A DNA stretch of 64,000 nucleotides, taken from Vibrio sp. CAU 1672. GTDB lineage: Bacteria; Pseudomonadota; Gammaproteobacteria; Enterobacterales; Vibrionaceae. Of this stretch, positions 1 through 8,606 are shown in pieces. Below the pieces are notes generated by a model that was not told the origin of the DNA, ran no database searches, and was given only the letters and a program-made list of their open reading frames with translations. The stretch spans positions 59,424 to 123,423 of the forward strand of contig NZ_JARHUF010000012.1 of the NCBI RefSeq assembly GCF_029223195.1, in the 5' to 3' direction. Made by a program: the position numbers and the translations under genes. Position 1 is the first letter of the stretch. Each line of letters starts with the position of its first letter.

Positions 1-1041
1 TACGACGCCTACGCCAAAAACATCGAACACTTTATTGGCTCGGTAAACTTGCCGGTTGGGGTTGCCGGCCCGCTGAGAGTCAACGGCTTGTTTGCCGACG
101 ATGATTATCTGGTACCACTGGCGACCACCGAGGCTGCCCTGGTCGCATCTTATAACCGCGGGGCAAATCTAATTACCGCAGCTGGCGGAGCCAGTGCCCT
201 GCTGCTCAGTGAAGGCGTCAGCCGAACTCCGGTGTTTGCTTTCCGAAGCCTGGCTGAATCGGCCCAGTTTGTGAACTGGGTGGTGACGCAATATGATGTT
301 TTCCGTCAAATAGCCGAGTCGACGACTGCTCACGGCAAACTCAAAGACATTAATGTCAATATTGAAGGCAACCACGTTTATCTGGTGTTCGAATATACAA
401 CGGGCGATGCATCCGGCCAGAACATGGTGACCATCGCCACCCACCAGGTGTTCCACCATATTTTGGCCAACAGCCCGATCAAGCCGGTCGAAGCGTTTCT
501 CGACGGTAACTTATCCGGCGACAAAAAACCCAACGCACACACCTTACGTGCGGTTCGGGGCAAAAAGGTGTCCGCCGAAGTCACTATCTCTGCAGATTTG
601 GTCAATAAGTATTTGCATACAACACCAGAGTCGATGGTTAAATTTGGTAAGATGAATACCGTTGGTGGCTTACTCAGTGGCACGATCGGGGTCAACGCGC
701 ATTACGCCAATGCCCTCGCCGCGTTGTATATCGCCTGCGGCCAGGATGCGGCTTGTGTGGCGGAATCAGCAGTTGGCATCACTCGGATGGATGTCACCGA
801 TCAGGGCGATCTGTATGCCTCCGTGACCTTACCCAACATTATGGTCGGAACCATCGGTGGCGGCACCGGTTTGCCAACACAAAAGGCATGTTTAGATATT
901 TTAGGGCTGTATGGCAACGGCAAAGCCAAAGCACTGGCTGAAGTCGCCGCTGCCTTGTGTCTGGCGGGTGAACTGTCAATTGTGGGGGCATTTTGTGCCG
1001 ATCACTTTACCCGCGCGCATCATAAACTGGCGCGAAAATAA
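1..1041 (+). CDS. Hydroxymethylglutaryl-CoA reductase (5' end missing)
   Basis: Reductase that converts HMG-CoA to mevalonate for isoprenoid synthesis. The reading frame is open from base 1, so the gene starts before the window and about 346 codons of its C-terminal part are present. The HMGR hallmark PVGVAGPL follows a conserved IGS segment. The catalytic Glu lies in TTEAALVASYNRG, the NADPH/active-site stretch is GDASGQNM, the catalytic Lys is in SGDKKPNAH, a GTIGGGTGLPTQ loop follows, and the C-terminal catalytic His lies in FTRAHHK. All key residues are visible, so the enzyme should be active. The TTG at 49 is internal, not the start. A bidirectional terminator separates it from convergent fabH. 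The family call is firm; the class (eukaryote-like class I) is inferred from motif style. Confidence 0.93.
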   Translation, partial: YDAYAKNIEHFIGSVNLPVGVAGPLRVNGLFADDDYLVPLATTEAALVASYNRGANLITAAGGASALLLSEGVSRTPVFAFRSLAESAQFVNWVVTQYDVFRQIAESTTAHGKLKDINVNIEGNHVYLVFEYTTGDASGQNMVTIATHQVFHHILANSPIKPVEAFLDGNLSGDKKPNAHTLRAVRGKKVSAEVTISADLVNKYLHTTPESMVKFGKMNTVGGLLSGTIGVNAHYANALAALYIACGQDAACVAESAVGITRMDVTDQGDLYASVTLPNIMVGTIGGGTGLPTQKACLDILGLYGNGKAKALAEVAAALCLAGELSIVGAFCADHFTRAHHKLARK

Positions 1042-1147
1042 AACCCAAAACGGACACGCAGAGCTTGTGTCATTGCCTCTGAGCAAGCAGTGACGAACCT
1101 CACGCTCAGCCACGCCGGTTTAACCGCACCTGACGCCTGTCGGAACT

Positions 1148-1175
1148 AAAAAAGGGAGCATTTCGCTCCCTTTTA
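1148..1175. terminator. Bidirectional Rho-independent terminator
   Basis: Ten-base arms (1150-1159 and 1165-1174) close a five-base loop. The hairpin is flanked by A-rich sequence on the left and T-rich on the right, so it can end both the HMG-CoA reductase transcript and the convergent fabH transcript. Confidence 0.85.
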
Positions 1176-1188
1176 TCTATGATCTTAC

Positions 1189-2292
1189 TTACTCCGCATC
1201 TGGCTGCTCGGCACGGCGCTGGTTACACAGCGTAATAGCGCGTTCCAGTAGCTCCAGTGCAGTCTGCTCACAGGCCGGAAGCTGGGCATCACTTTCTGCG
1301 ATTGGCGTGACACGGTCACCCCACTTAAGTACCGCTGCGCCCCAGGTCAGCCCTGCACCAAATGCCGCCAGCAACAGATTGTCACCAGGTTTAACACGGC
1401 CTTGCTCCAGCGCCTCACATAAAGCAATCGGTACGGTCGCAGCCGAGGTATTACCGTAATTCTGAATATTGACGAATGCCTTCTCGTGCGGAATGCCTGA
1501 CAAGTCGCACAGGGTCTGAATAATACGGATGTTTGCCTGATGTGGGATCACCACATCAATGTTATCTGTAGTCAGTTGAGATTGAGCTAACACGGTTTGA
1601 GCCGCGCGCCCCATTCCTTTCACCGCTCGCTTAAAGATTTCCTGGCCGACAAAATTGAAATCCCAGTAACCGTTGTCTGCCGCAAAACGATCCATGCAAG
1701 TACCAAATTTAGGTACAGAAAGAATATCGCGCCCTTTGGCATCACAGCCGATCTTCGCGTTGAGTAACCCGCACTCTTGCTCTGTACGGCTTAATACGAC
1801 AGCACCCGAGCCATCACCAAATAACACCGCAGTATCGCGACGCGACCAGTCGATGTAGAACGACAGTCTCTCCGCACCAATAATGATGGCATGACGATAA
1901 TTACCAGACTGCATCAAACGCGTGCCGGTCTCTAAGCCGTAGACGAATCCGGTACAGGCCGCGTTTAAATCAAATGCTGCGGCTGAACGCACCTCAAGAT
2001 TCTGTTGCACCTTAGATGCGATATTGGGTATCAGCGAATCTGGTGAACAGGTAGCGACAATGATCAGATCGATATCATCTGCTTCCACGCCCGCCCGAGC
2101 CATCGCCTGTTTGGCGGCGACCGTTGCCATGTCCGATGTGTTAACGTGGCTGATACGACGGTTCTCAATACCGGTGCGTGTGCGAATCCATTCATCAGAT
2201 GTGTCCAGAAAAGTGCTCAGATCATCGTTAGAGAGCACCGCCTGGGGTACGCATTTTCCCCATCCCGTAATTTCTGCGTAATAATTTGCCAT
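1189..2292 (-). CDS. fabH: 3-oxoacyl-ACP synthase III (FabH)
   Basis: Beta-ketoacyl-ACP synthase III, which condenses acetyl- or acyl-CoA with malonyl-ACP to start fatty acid synthesis. The catalytic triad is visible: Cys in LNAACTGF, His in IPHQANIRI and Asn in [14 protein letters not shown]. The GDGSGAVVL loop is also present. At 367 residues it is about 45 longer than classic FabH (about 317); the extra length is a C-terminal tail with a helical, Glu/Leu-rich stretch after KWGDRV. It is divergent from trxC, sharing a 185-bp promoter gap. This pairing recalls the second FabH that vibrios keep away from the main fab cluster (from memory, not searched). ATG start at 2292 has a weak AGG ahead of it. 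Confidence 0.92.
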   Translation of the reverse strand: MANYYAEITGWGKCVPQAVLSNDDLSTFLDTSDEWIRTRTGIENRRISHVNTSDMATVAAKQAMARAGVEADDIDLIIVATCSPDSLIPNIASKVQQNLEVRSAAAFDLNAACTGFVYGLETGTRLMQSGNYRHAIIIGAERLSFYIDWSRRDTAVLFGDGSGAVVLSRTEQECGLLNAKIGCDAKGRDILSVPKFGTCMDRFAADNGYWDFNFVGQEIFKRAVKGMGRAAQTVLAQSQLTTDNIDVVIPHQANIRIIQTLCDLSGIPHEKAFVNIQNYGNTSAATVPIALCEALEQGRVKPGDNLLLAAFGAGLTWGAAVLKWGDRVTPIAESDAQLPACEQTALELLERAITLCNQRRAEQPDAE

Positions 2293-2477
2293 TGCAGACC
2301 TATTTAGTGTTGTATTTTAATGAATTTTTTTAGAACCTAGTCAGGCTCAATAAGTGACTTACGCTATAAGTCATCAATATTGCTATAAAATAAATTGATA
2401 TAAGATTAACGAAGTATACGCATTCTGCAGCTGACTGGTAAGTCCAGTTTGCAGTAAAACATAATAATGAGGAAGTC

Positions 2478-2912
2478 ATGTCATCGTTTAAAACTCGTTG
2501 CCCTTCATGTGGTGGTTTAAATCGCGTTCCGACCGCTCGAGTGTCAGAGAGCGCAACTTGCGGAAAGTGCAAAAATGCGTTGTTTGACGGCGCACCAGTA
2601 GAAGGCACCCAAGAAAACTTATCATCGTTACTAGAAAGCGATATCCCGGTTGTCATCGATTTTTGGGCGCCGTGGTGTAACCCTTGCGTCGGCTTTGCAC
2701 CTGTTTTCTCGGATGTAGCGAAGGAACATGAAGGCAAGCTGCGTTTTATTAAGATAAATACTGAAACCGAGCAGCAGCTTGCCGCCCAGTTTGGCATCCG
2801 CAGCATCCCGACCGTCATGGTGTTCAAACAGGGTCAGCGTGTGGATACGATCAACGGGGCCCTGCCAAAGAATCAGTTTAATCAATGGTTAAATCAGGCA
2901 CTTAGCAAATAA
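2478..2912 (+). CDS. trxC: Thioredoxin 2 (TrxC), variant WCNPC active site
   Basis: Cytoplasmic zinc-binding thioredoxin that reduces protein disulfides. The N-terminal zinc module has two CxxC pairs (CPSC near residue 10 and CGKC near residue 32). The thioredoxin fold follows, with active site WAPWCNPC and a cis-proline loop IRSIPTVMVF. The length, 144 residues, is normal for TrxC. The active-site pair has Asn where E. coli Trx1 and TrxC have Gly (WCGPC), which could shift redox potential; whether this is a family trait in vibrios could not be checked. A strong ribosome site (AGGAAG) precedes the ATG. It is divergent from fabH and ends at a good terminator. Confidence 0.95.
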   Translation: MSSFKTRCPSCGGLNRVPTARVSESATCGKCKNALFDGAPVEGTQENLSSLLESDIPVVIDFWAPWCNPCVGFAPVFSDVAKEHEGKLRFIKINTETEQQLAAQFGIRSIPTVMVFKQGQRVDTINGALPKNQFNQWLNQALSK

Positions 2913-2919
2913 TTTATTC

Positions 2920-2950
2920 CGCCAGCCTCCCCCGTAAGGCTGGCGTTTTC
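2920..2950 (+). terminator. trxC terminator
   Basis: Eight-base GC-rich arms (2920-2927 and 2938-2945) followed by TTTTC, eight bases after the trxC stop. Confidence 0.85.
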
Positions 2951-3089
2951 ATGCCCCTATTTTTGCACATTGTTTGATAAATAAAATTTGTCGCAACGAC
3001 TCAAATTTATCATTTTACTTCCTCTTTCATTCGCCTCATATTCGCGCCAAATAACCTCTAGATTTAACTTCACTTATAGGCGTAAAACA

Positions 3090-4247
3090 TTGGAAAACAC
3101 GGTTCTTTCCGCAAAATCACCACAAGTCACTGTTCCTGTTATCGCACTGTCTCTTTATGCCGTTGCGTCAGGCTATTTGATGAGCTTAATTCCTCTGATG
3201 CTTGGTGAATACCACATTGCCGCCGGCTACGCGAGTTGGCTGGCGAGTGTGTTTTATTGCGGCCTGTTGATTGGAGCTATATTTTTTGAACGTGTTGTAC
3301 GCCACCTTGGGCACCGAAAAGCATTCGTCGGCTGTCTGGCAGCCTTCTCACTTACTATCATCGCATTGCCTGTTTTCCCTAACGGGATGCTATGGCTGGG
3401 CGCTCGCTTTATTGCCGGCATTGCCGTCGCCGGCGTGTTCGTCATCGTTGAATCATGGCTGATGGCCGGCGATGAATCATCACGGGCAAAACGCCTGAGC
3501 TTATACATGCTGTCTTTGTACGGTGGCTCTGCGCTGGGTCAGTTCGGTATTGGGATTCTCGGCGTCAGCGGCGGCGTCCCCTTTATTGCCATGACGACAC
3601 TGATTCTGATCGCAATGCTGGTACTGATGTTCATTGACTGCGAACAGCCAAACAGCCACGAGTCAACCGCGCTGTCGGTTAAGCAGATATCAAAGCTAAA
3701 CCACGCGGCAATTATCGGTTGTATCGTCTCTGGCTTAACCCTTGGTGCAATTTATGGCCTGATGCCTGTTGAACTGGCAAACCGCCAAATCAGCCACCAG
3801 GATATCGGAACTTTAATGGCATTGGTGATCCTGGGGGGGATGCTGGTTCAACCTATGGTAACCGCCTTAAACCGATACATCAGCCGCACGGTACTGATGG
3901 CGTTATTTTGTATTGTCGGGATTTTTTCAATTGGTTTGACGTTCGTTTCATCGTCAGCCGTTTTGCTCGCAGCCGCGCTGTTTCTGCTGGGAATGGCGAC
4001 TTTTGCCCTGTACCCGATTGCGATTAACTTAGGCTGTGAGGGACTGGACGAGCGATATATTGTCTCCGCCACACAAGTGATGTTATTTAGCTACAGTATT
4101 GGTTCCGTAGCCGGCCCTGTGGTTGCCGGCCAGTTTATGGGTCAAGTCCACGGCTTACTGGGTTATTTATTTGCGGCGCTGCTGGCAACAGGTATCTACA
4201 TGCTGTTGGCAGCCAGTAAAACCAAGCCACAGATGATCGCTGGCTAA
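3090..4247 (+). CDS. MFS transporter, YcaD-like
   Basis: Major facilitator inner-membrane transporter with about 12 predicted helices. It resembles E. coli YcaD in the segments VIVESWLMAG, GCIVSGLTLGAIYGLMP and TFALYPIAINLGCE; the substrate is unknown. The frame is open upstream to a TTG at 2988, but the 34 extra residues lack membrane character. The TTG at 3090 has a TAGG ribosome site nine bases ahead and starts a normal short cytoplasmic tail before helix 1, so it was chosen (385 residues). It stands alone, with its own terminator overlapping the 3' end of the convergent YgbA-like gene. Confidence 0.85.
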   Translation: MENTVLSAKSPQVTVPVIALSLYAVASGYLMSLIPLMLGEYHIAAGYASWLASVFYCGLLIGAIFFERVVRHLGHRKAFVGCLAAFSLTIIALPVFPNGMLWLGARFIAGIAVAGVFVIVESWLMAGDESSRAKRLSLYMLSLYGGSALGQFGIGILGVSGGVPFIAMTTLILIAMLVLMFIDCEQPNSHESTALSVKQISKLNHAAIIGCIVSGLTLGAIYGLMPVELANRQISHQDIGTLMALVILGGMLVQPMVTALNRYISRTVLMALFCIVGIFSIGLTFVSSSAVLLAAALFLLGMATFALYPIAINLGCEGLDERYIVSATQVMLFSYSIGSVAGPVVAGQFMGQVHGLLGYLFAALLATGIYMLLAASKTKPQMIAG

Positions 4248-4273
4248 TAATCACTCACAACCACATTTACTTT

Positions 4274-4316
4274 CGCCCGGACAAATCACACACTACTTGT
4301 CCGGGCGTTTGTTTTT
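4274..4316 (+). terminator. Terminator of the MFS gene, overlapping a convergent gene
   Basis: Perfect 11-base arms (4274-4284 and 4297-4307) with the tail TTTGTTTTT. The right arm and T-tract lie inside the last codons of the YgbA-like gene on the other strand, whose stop is in the loop. Confidence 0.85.
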
Positions 4317-4721
4317 CTGCTGCCCCACCGTACGTTGATGATTAGCACGTTGATGAATAGTACGTTGATGGCGATTCGACGCATTCGCTTGGGGCTTCTC
4401 CGGTACTTTACGCTTTTCGTGCACCAGATGCCAAATAGCTAAAATCGGATGTTTCAACAGCATCCGCGGCCCGGCATAACGCATGACTAAACGCATCTGC
4501 TCTTTTGGCTGGGGCTTGTAACAATGGATCGGACATTGGTTACAGGTCGGTTTAGCTTCACCATAAGGGCAACGATCCAAACGCAGTTCAGCATAATCCA
4601 GCAACTCCCGGCAGTCTGCACACAATGTTTTTGTATCATGGTGATCCCGGCAGTATATCTCGACCATCGCCTTGACAGTTTTGAATTCTGTGGCAAGTTT
4701 ACCCACTAAAATATCGCTCAT
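4293..4721 (-). CDS. YgbA-like (nitrous oxide-stimulated promoter family) protein
   Basis: Small cysteine-rich cytoplasmic protein of the YgbA_NO family. In E. coli ygbA belongs to the nitric-oxide/NsrR-responsive genes; its biochemical role is unsettled. The N-terminal 100 residues carry the family core: IYCRDHH, CADCRELLDYAELRLDRCPYG and CNQCPIHCY, that is CxxC and CxxCxxxC sets that could bind metal. The last 40 residues are a basic, Gln/His/Arg-rich tail built partly from a 15-bp tandem repeat. The context is compatible with nitrite/nitric oxide metabolism (nirBDC-cobA about 13 kb away), but linkage is not shown. ATG at 4721. Confidence 0.8.
   Translation of the reverse strand: MSDILVGKLATEFKTVKAMVEIYCRDHHDTKTLCADCRELLDYAELRLDRCPYGEAKPTCNQCPIHCYKPQPKEQMRLVMRYAGPRMLLKHPILAIWHLVHEKRKVPEKPQANASNRHQRTIHQRANHQRTVGQQKNKRPDK
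4332..4370. repeat. 15-bp tandem repeat in the YgbA-like gene tail
   Basis: Three copies of ACGTTGATG start at 4332, 4347 and 4362, an exact 15-bp period. On the minus strand each encodes a five-residue HQR-type unit, so copy number can change without a frameshift. Confidence 0.7.
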
Positions 4722-4952
4722 TGCTTTCGCCTTGTTACATCTTGTCTGTGCAGCCCTATAAGAACTGGCCTATCTTACGACAACGTGCGCAAACCCGCGC
4801 GTTTAATCTGCCCTGTATACGTTCAGCACCATTCCCCGTCATTCATCACGGCTTCATTCCTGTCAGGTCACGGCGTTTCACTAATGACTGATTCGGCTTG
4901 TAACTTATCAGAAAAATCACTATCCTGCCTCGCTCAATCAAAGGGCCAGACT

Positions 4953-5153
4953 ATGAACCGCAAAAAGAAAATCAATCAGATCTTAAAAGCGAAGCAGAAA
5001 AAACAAAATGCAAAACTGCATAAGAGCAACAAGCCACGTTACATCTCTAAAGCCGAACGGGCAAAGATGGAAGCAGAAGCGCAGAATCAGGCCGTTGAGC
5101 CAACTACAGATCAAACAGAAACGCTAGACATCGTATCAACCGACGAAAGCTAA
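4953..5153 (+). CDS. DUF2986 family small basic protein
   Basis: A 66-residue protein that begins with the very basic segment MNRKKKINQILKAKQKK, continues with NKPRYISKAERAKME, and ends acidic. This matches my memory of the DUF2986 family found in vibrios and relatives; function unknown. The frame is open upstream to 4785, but those residues are unlike the family, and the ATG at 4953 has an AGGG ribosome site. The charge pattern suggests nucleic-acid or ribosome association, which is inference only. Confidence 0.75.
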   Translation: MNRKKKINQILKAKQKKQNAKLHKSNKPRYISKAERAKMEAEAQNQAVEPTTDQTETLDIVSTDES

Positions 5154-5166
5154 CGTAGCTTTCTTC
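5145..5166 (+). terminator. Possible terminator overlapping the DUF2986 stop
   Basis: Seven-base arms GAAAGCT (5145-5151) and AGCTTTC (5157-5163), followed by a short, broken T-run. Weak as a terminator but well placed. Confidence 0.45.
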
Positions 5167-5294
5167 GTTCCAGGCCCGCTGGCGTCAGGCTTTAGGATTA
5201 CGGCCTCTTAGCTCTGTAGCCGCAGGGAAACGGGAGTTACAAAATAAGCTTTCAGGCGAACGAACGACAAAAATCCATCAGATAACGTCGATGA

Positions 5295-5882
5295 CTATGC
5301 CCGATTATTACTTTCACCTGTAACCACAGCGGCACCGATCATATGTGCCAGGCGCAAAGCCTCGGGCACATTGCCGGTATCGGTTAATAGCGCTAATACT
5401 TGTGCTGCCGTTTCTGGCTCACATCCGCACGCCTGGTAAACAAAAGCGTGGTGGGTATATATCGGACCCGCTTTGAGCAATGTGGATTTACGCTGCTCAT
5501 AGTCCGGAAAGTGTTGTAGTGCATAATCAATCGCCGCCATGTCGGGCGGTTTGCGCATCACGGCAATGCAGGGACGCTGCAAAACCTCCGCCAGCGCCGG
5601 CAAATCAATCAGATTAAACCCGCCAACCGTCAGGCCGTCGGTGAGAACCACATTGACTTGCTCATAAAATTTACTCTGCTTGAGCAAGGTCGAAATGACC
5701 TCAGTGGCATCATTGCCATCTTTAGTTGTTTCTCCCCAAAGCATACCTTCAAAGCGCGTACCAGAGCAGACGATCCCTGAGATATGGACCAATGCCCCCG
5801 GCCTGCGCTCAAAAGGCGCGTCATCAAAACCGATCACCCGGATCTGGCGGTTTAAACGTAACAGTTCTTCAAGTGGCTTCAT
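5295..5882 (-). CDS. DUF99 family protein
   Basis: A 195-residue protein matching DUF99, a family related in fold to endonuclease V but with no settled activity. Family-like signatures are IRVIGFDDAPF near the N-terminus, VNVVLTDGLTVGGFNLIDL in the middle and RPCIAVMRKPPD. The Asp residues in the first two could form an endonuclease-V-like metal site (inference from fold relationship). It is monocistronic, bordered downstream by the DUF2986 gene and upstream by a MITE-like insertion. The ATG at 5882 begins a sensible N-terminus. Confidence 0.75.
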   Translation of the reverse strand: MKPLEELLRLNRQIRVIGFDDAPFERRPGALVHISGIVCSGTRFEGMLWGETTKDGNDATEVISTLLKQSKFYEQVNVVLTDGLTVGGFNLIDLPALAEVLQRPCIAVMRKPPDMAAIDYALQHFPDYEQRKSTLLKAGPIYTHHAFVYQACGCEPETAAQVLALLTDTGNVPEALRLAHMIGAAVVTGESNNRA

Positions 5883-5960
5883 TTACGTGACGCTCCATTG
5901 GTCTCCATACACTTAGTATAGTGATGGCGTTGTCACGTAAATCAAATGAGCAAAGTCGAC

Positions 5961-6138
5961 TGTACTTATACCAATCTGGATAAGTAGGTGTTTCAGGTAT
6001 TTGTGCAGGACATATCGCTTAGAACAAGGCATAGATTTGGTAACTAGTTATTCTAATTACCAAATCTACAACACTGTTATCCGCAATTTTAACCAGCAAG
6101 AATGATCAGATACTTATGTAGGCTGGTATTATGTACTT
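5961..6138. mobile_element. MITE-like element with imperfect terminal inverted repeats
   Basis: About 162 bp of noncoding sequence bounded by 19-bp imperfect inverted repeats (5968-5986 and 6111-6129) that share ATACCA and ATAAGTA blocks. The heptamer TGTACTT occurs just outside both ends (5961-5967 and 6132-6138) and looks like a target duplication. An internal perfect hairpin has 12-bp arms (6032-6043 and 6057-6068). There is no reading frame. It sits immediately after the stop codon of the REC-GGDEF gene, whose TGA uses the last base of the right-hand heptamer. Confidence 0.6.
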
Positions 6139-7154
6139 CAACGCTCCATCGCGACGCTGGTTACTGCTCTGCATGTTACACAATTTCGGTTTTTTTTCTT
6201 AGATTCATACAGCGCATCATCAGCGGCTTCAGAAAGTTCGCGCGGCAGTGATGACTCTCCAGGGTAAACTGAACTGACTCCGAAACTGGCCGTTACGTGA
6301 TCTCTTCCACTCTCAGCTTTATGCGGAATAGCCAACATTTCAATGACTTGCCTTGCTCTTTCTGCAACCAGTCCCGCTCCGTCTAGCTCCGTATCCGGAA
6401 GGATAATCGCAAACTCCTCCCCCCCGACGCGCGCCACTCGATCAAGCTCTCTTAATGGCATATCGCTGATTGCATTAGCGATAACTCTCAGGCAATCGTC
6501 ACCCATATAGTGACCGAAACTATCGTTATAAAGTTTAAAATGATCGATATCCAATAAGACCAGAGACAGCGGAGTTTTGGTTCTTGATGCTCTCACCCAT
6601 TCTTCTTTGAATATCTCATCATAGCGACGCTTATTGAGTAATCCGGTCAAGCCATCGGTCGTAGACAGCATGAACAGCTGTTCATTTGACTCTTCCAGTT
6701 GCTGCTGAAGCTCTTCTAACTCAGCAAGCTTTTGATTGAACTCGATATTTTTCCTTTGCAACGCTTCTTTTTGCTCATATAGCTCAATAAAAATACGAAT
6801 CTTGCCATTAAATACTACAGCTTCAAGTGGCTTAAACAGGTAGTCCACCGCACCGGACTCATAGCCTTTAAAAAGATGTGATTCGGTTTTAGAACGGGCC
6901 GTAACAAAAATGATCGGTACCGATTTGGTTTTCCTGTTACCGCGCATTAATTCTGCGACTTCATACCCATCCATATCTGGCATTTCTACATCAAGTAACA
7001 CCAGGGCAAAGTCATGATCCAACGTATGCCCAAGCGCTTCAGGCCCGGACTGAGCACGAATAACCTCAGCGTTAAATGGCTCCAGCAAGTTTTCCAGTGC
7101 TATCAGGTTCTCAAGACGATCATCTACGATCAAAATTTTAGGACGCTGTGTCAT
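6138..7154 (-). CDS. Response regulator with diguanylate cyclase (REC-GGDEF)
   Basis: Makes cyclic di-GMP under phosphorelay control. Residues 6-122 form a receiver domain with phospho-acceptor Asp55 in LLDVEMPDMDGY and the conserved Lys in LFKPLE. A coiled-coil stalk (about 125-160) leads to a GGDEF domain with the active-site variant GGEEF (244-248) and a canonical inhibitory I-site RELD (235-238) exactly five residues upstream. It is the last gene of the kinase-cheR-cheB operon and overlaps cheB by 17 bp. A GTG start at 7166 is possible; the ATG at 7154 is preferred because MTQRPKILIVDD is a typical receiver start. Confidence 0.92.
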   Translation of the reverse strand: MTQRPKILIVDDRLENLIALENLLEPFNAEVIRAQSGPEALGHTLDHDFALVLLDVEMPDMDGYEVAELMRGNRKTKSVPIIFVTARSKTESHLFKGYESGAVDYLFKPLEAVVFNGKIRIFIELYEQKEALQRKNIEFNQKLAELEELQQQLEESNEQLFMLSTTDGLTGLLNKRRYDEIFKEEWVRASRTKTPLSLVLLDIDHFKLYNDSFGHYMGDDCLRVIANAISDMPLRELDRVARVGGEEFAIILPDTELDGAGLVAERARQVIEMLAIPHKAESGRDHVTASFGVSSVYPGESSLPRELSEAADDALYESKKKNRNCVTCRAVTSVAMER

Positions 7155-7743
7155 TCTTACACTCACATACGCTATTTAAAAAATCACCAATATCTTCCAG
7201 CGAAATGACATGGTCTACATCAACAGCATCGATTGCTGCCTGTGGCATGGCCGTGGCCTCAGCGGTTTCGACCGACTGGACGACCGCCAATCCGCCCCGT
7301 TGCTTTATTTTTTTTAAACCTAATGCTCCATCAGAGTTTGCTCCGGTTAACACAATGCCTATCAGCTGATGACCATAGTAATCAGATGCTGATTCAAACA
7401 GCACATCAATGGATGGGCGGGAGTAATTGACCGGAGCATCAATAGACAAGGCAATAGAACCATCAACTTCCACCAGCATATGATAGTTAGGGGGGGCAAT
7501 ATACAGCTCGCCCCTACGAATCGGTTCTTTGTCCTCCCCCTCCTTTACTTTAAGAGAAGAGCGTTTACTGAAATGGGCGGCAAGGTAACTTTCAACATTG
7601 GGGCTAATGTGCTGTACCAGTAATACCGGAAGACAGAAACCAGGCTTTAACTTTGTTAACACAGTTTCCATTGCCGCCAAGCCCCCGGCAGAGGCTCCTA
7701 TCACTACTGCCCGGTAGGCAACATTTTCGCAAACAGCCCGCAT
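7138..7743 (-). CDS. CheB-type methylesterase without receiver domain
   Basis: Stand-alone CheB catalytic domain (201 residues) that would remove methyl groups from, or deamidate, glutamyl residues of a receptor-like partner. The serine-hydrolase triad is present: Ser18 in IGASAGG, His45 in VQHI and Asp138 in TGANSDGALGL. Chemotaxis CheB has an N-terminal receiver; here it is absent, so control must come from elsewhere, perhaps the receivers of the neighbouring kinase. Gene order kinase, cheR, cheB, REC-GGDEF suggests a phosphorelay module that borrows chemotaxis adaptation enzymes. Confidence 0.93.
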   Translation of the reverse strand: MRAVCENVAYRAVVIGASAGGLAAMETVLTKLKPGFCLPVLLVQHISPNVESYLAAHFSKRSSLKVKEGEDKEPIRRGELYIAPPNYHMLVEVDGSIALSIDAPVNYSRPSIDVLFESASDYYGHQLIGIVLTGANSDGALGLKKIKQRGGLAVVQSVETAEATAMPQAAIDAVDVDHVISLEDIGDFLNSVCECKNDTAS

Positions 7744-7756
7744 TGTCTCTGACTCC

Positions 7757-8605
7757 TTACCCTATGACGGGTTCACGCTTCTTCCGGTAGATTTTCTCTC
7801 TTTCAGAAACCAGCTCAAACTTCTCAGCTATACCCGAAAATCTCAGGCTCTCCTTAGAGCCAAGACAAAGAAAACCACCAGGAACCAAACTGTCATAAAA
7901 CAGCTGAAAGACTTTGTTCTGCAACTCCCGATTAAAGTAAATCAGGACATTTCTGCAAAATATGACATTCATTTCACCAAATACACCGTCGGTTGCCAGG
8001 TTGTGTGGAGTGAACAACACATTGTCTCGCAAACGGTTTTTAATGATCACGTGTTCGTAGTCCGCCGTGTAGTAATCCGAAAATGAATTAAGACCACCCG
8101 ACGCCTGATAGTTGGTGGTGTACTGGCGAACCAGATCCATCGGGTAAATGCCCTTTTGCGCTTTTTCCAGTATCGCTTCATTAAAATCTGTGGCATACAG
8201 TTGGGCTCGCTCGTTCATCCCTTCTTCTTCAAGAAGGATACCCATGGAATACACTTCCTGACCAGCAGAGCAGCCGGCATGCCAGACTTTTACAAACGGA
8301 TAGGTTTTCAGGTGAGGTAACACGATTTCTCTGACTTTTTTATAGAACCAGGGATCGCGAAACATCTCCGTGACGTTGATAGAAAGATCAAGCAGGATCT
8401 GTTCAAAGAAGCGCGGGTCATAAATGACCTTGTGTAGCATCTCTGAATAATTTTTCATGCCTTCAGCTGCACGTCGGTACTCGAGTCGGCGCCGGGTATG
8501 CGCAACCGAATACTCTCTGAAATCATATCCATATTTTCTGTAGATCGCTTCCAGAAACAGCTGGATCTCCAGCTGTTCGTCATTTATTTCCACGACATGA
8601 CTCAT
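7757..8605 (-). CDS. CheR-type methyltransferase
   Basis: S-adenosylmethionine-dependent glutamate methyltransferase of the CheR family, 282 residues. The N-terminal helical domain is followed by the SAM-binding segment VWHAGCSAGQEVYSMGILL, then YATDFNEAILEKA, FCRNVLIYFN and a C-terminal FLCLGSKESL strand. The ATG at 8605 lies one base past the stop codon of the hybrid kinase, so translation is probably coupled. The likely substrate is the kinase itself or a chemoreceptor; the sequence does not say which. Confidence 0.94.
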   Translation of the reverse strand: MSHVVEINDEQLEIQLFLEAIYRKYGYDFREYSVAHTRRRLEYRRAAEGMKNYSEMLHKVIYDPRFFEQILLDLSINVTEMFRDPWFYKKVREIVLPHLKTYPFVKVWHAGCSAGQEVYSMGILLEEEGMNERAQLYATDFNEAILEKAQKGIYPMDLVRQYTTNYQASGGLNSFSDYYTADYEHVIIKNRLRDNVLFTPHNLATDGVFGEMNVIFCRNVLIYFNRELQNKVFQLFYDSLVPGGFLCLGSKESLRFSGIAEKFELVSEREKIYRKKREPVIG

Positions 8606-8606
8606 A

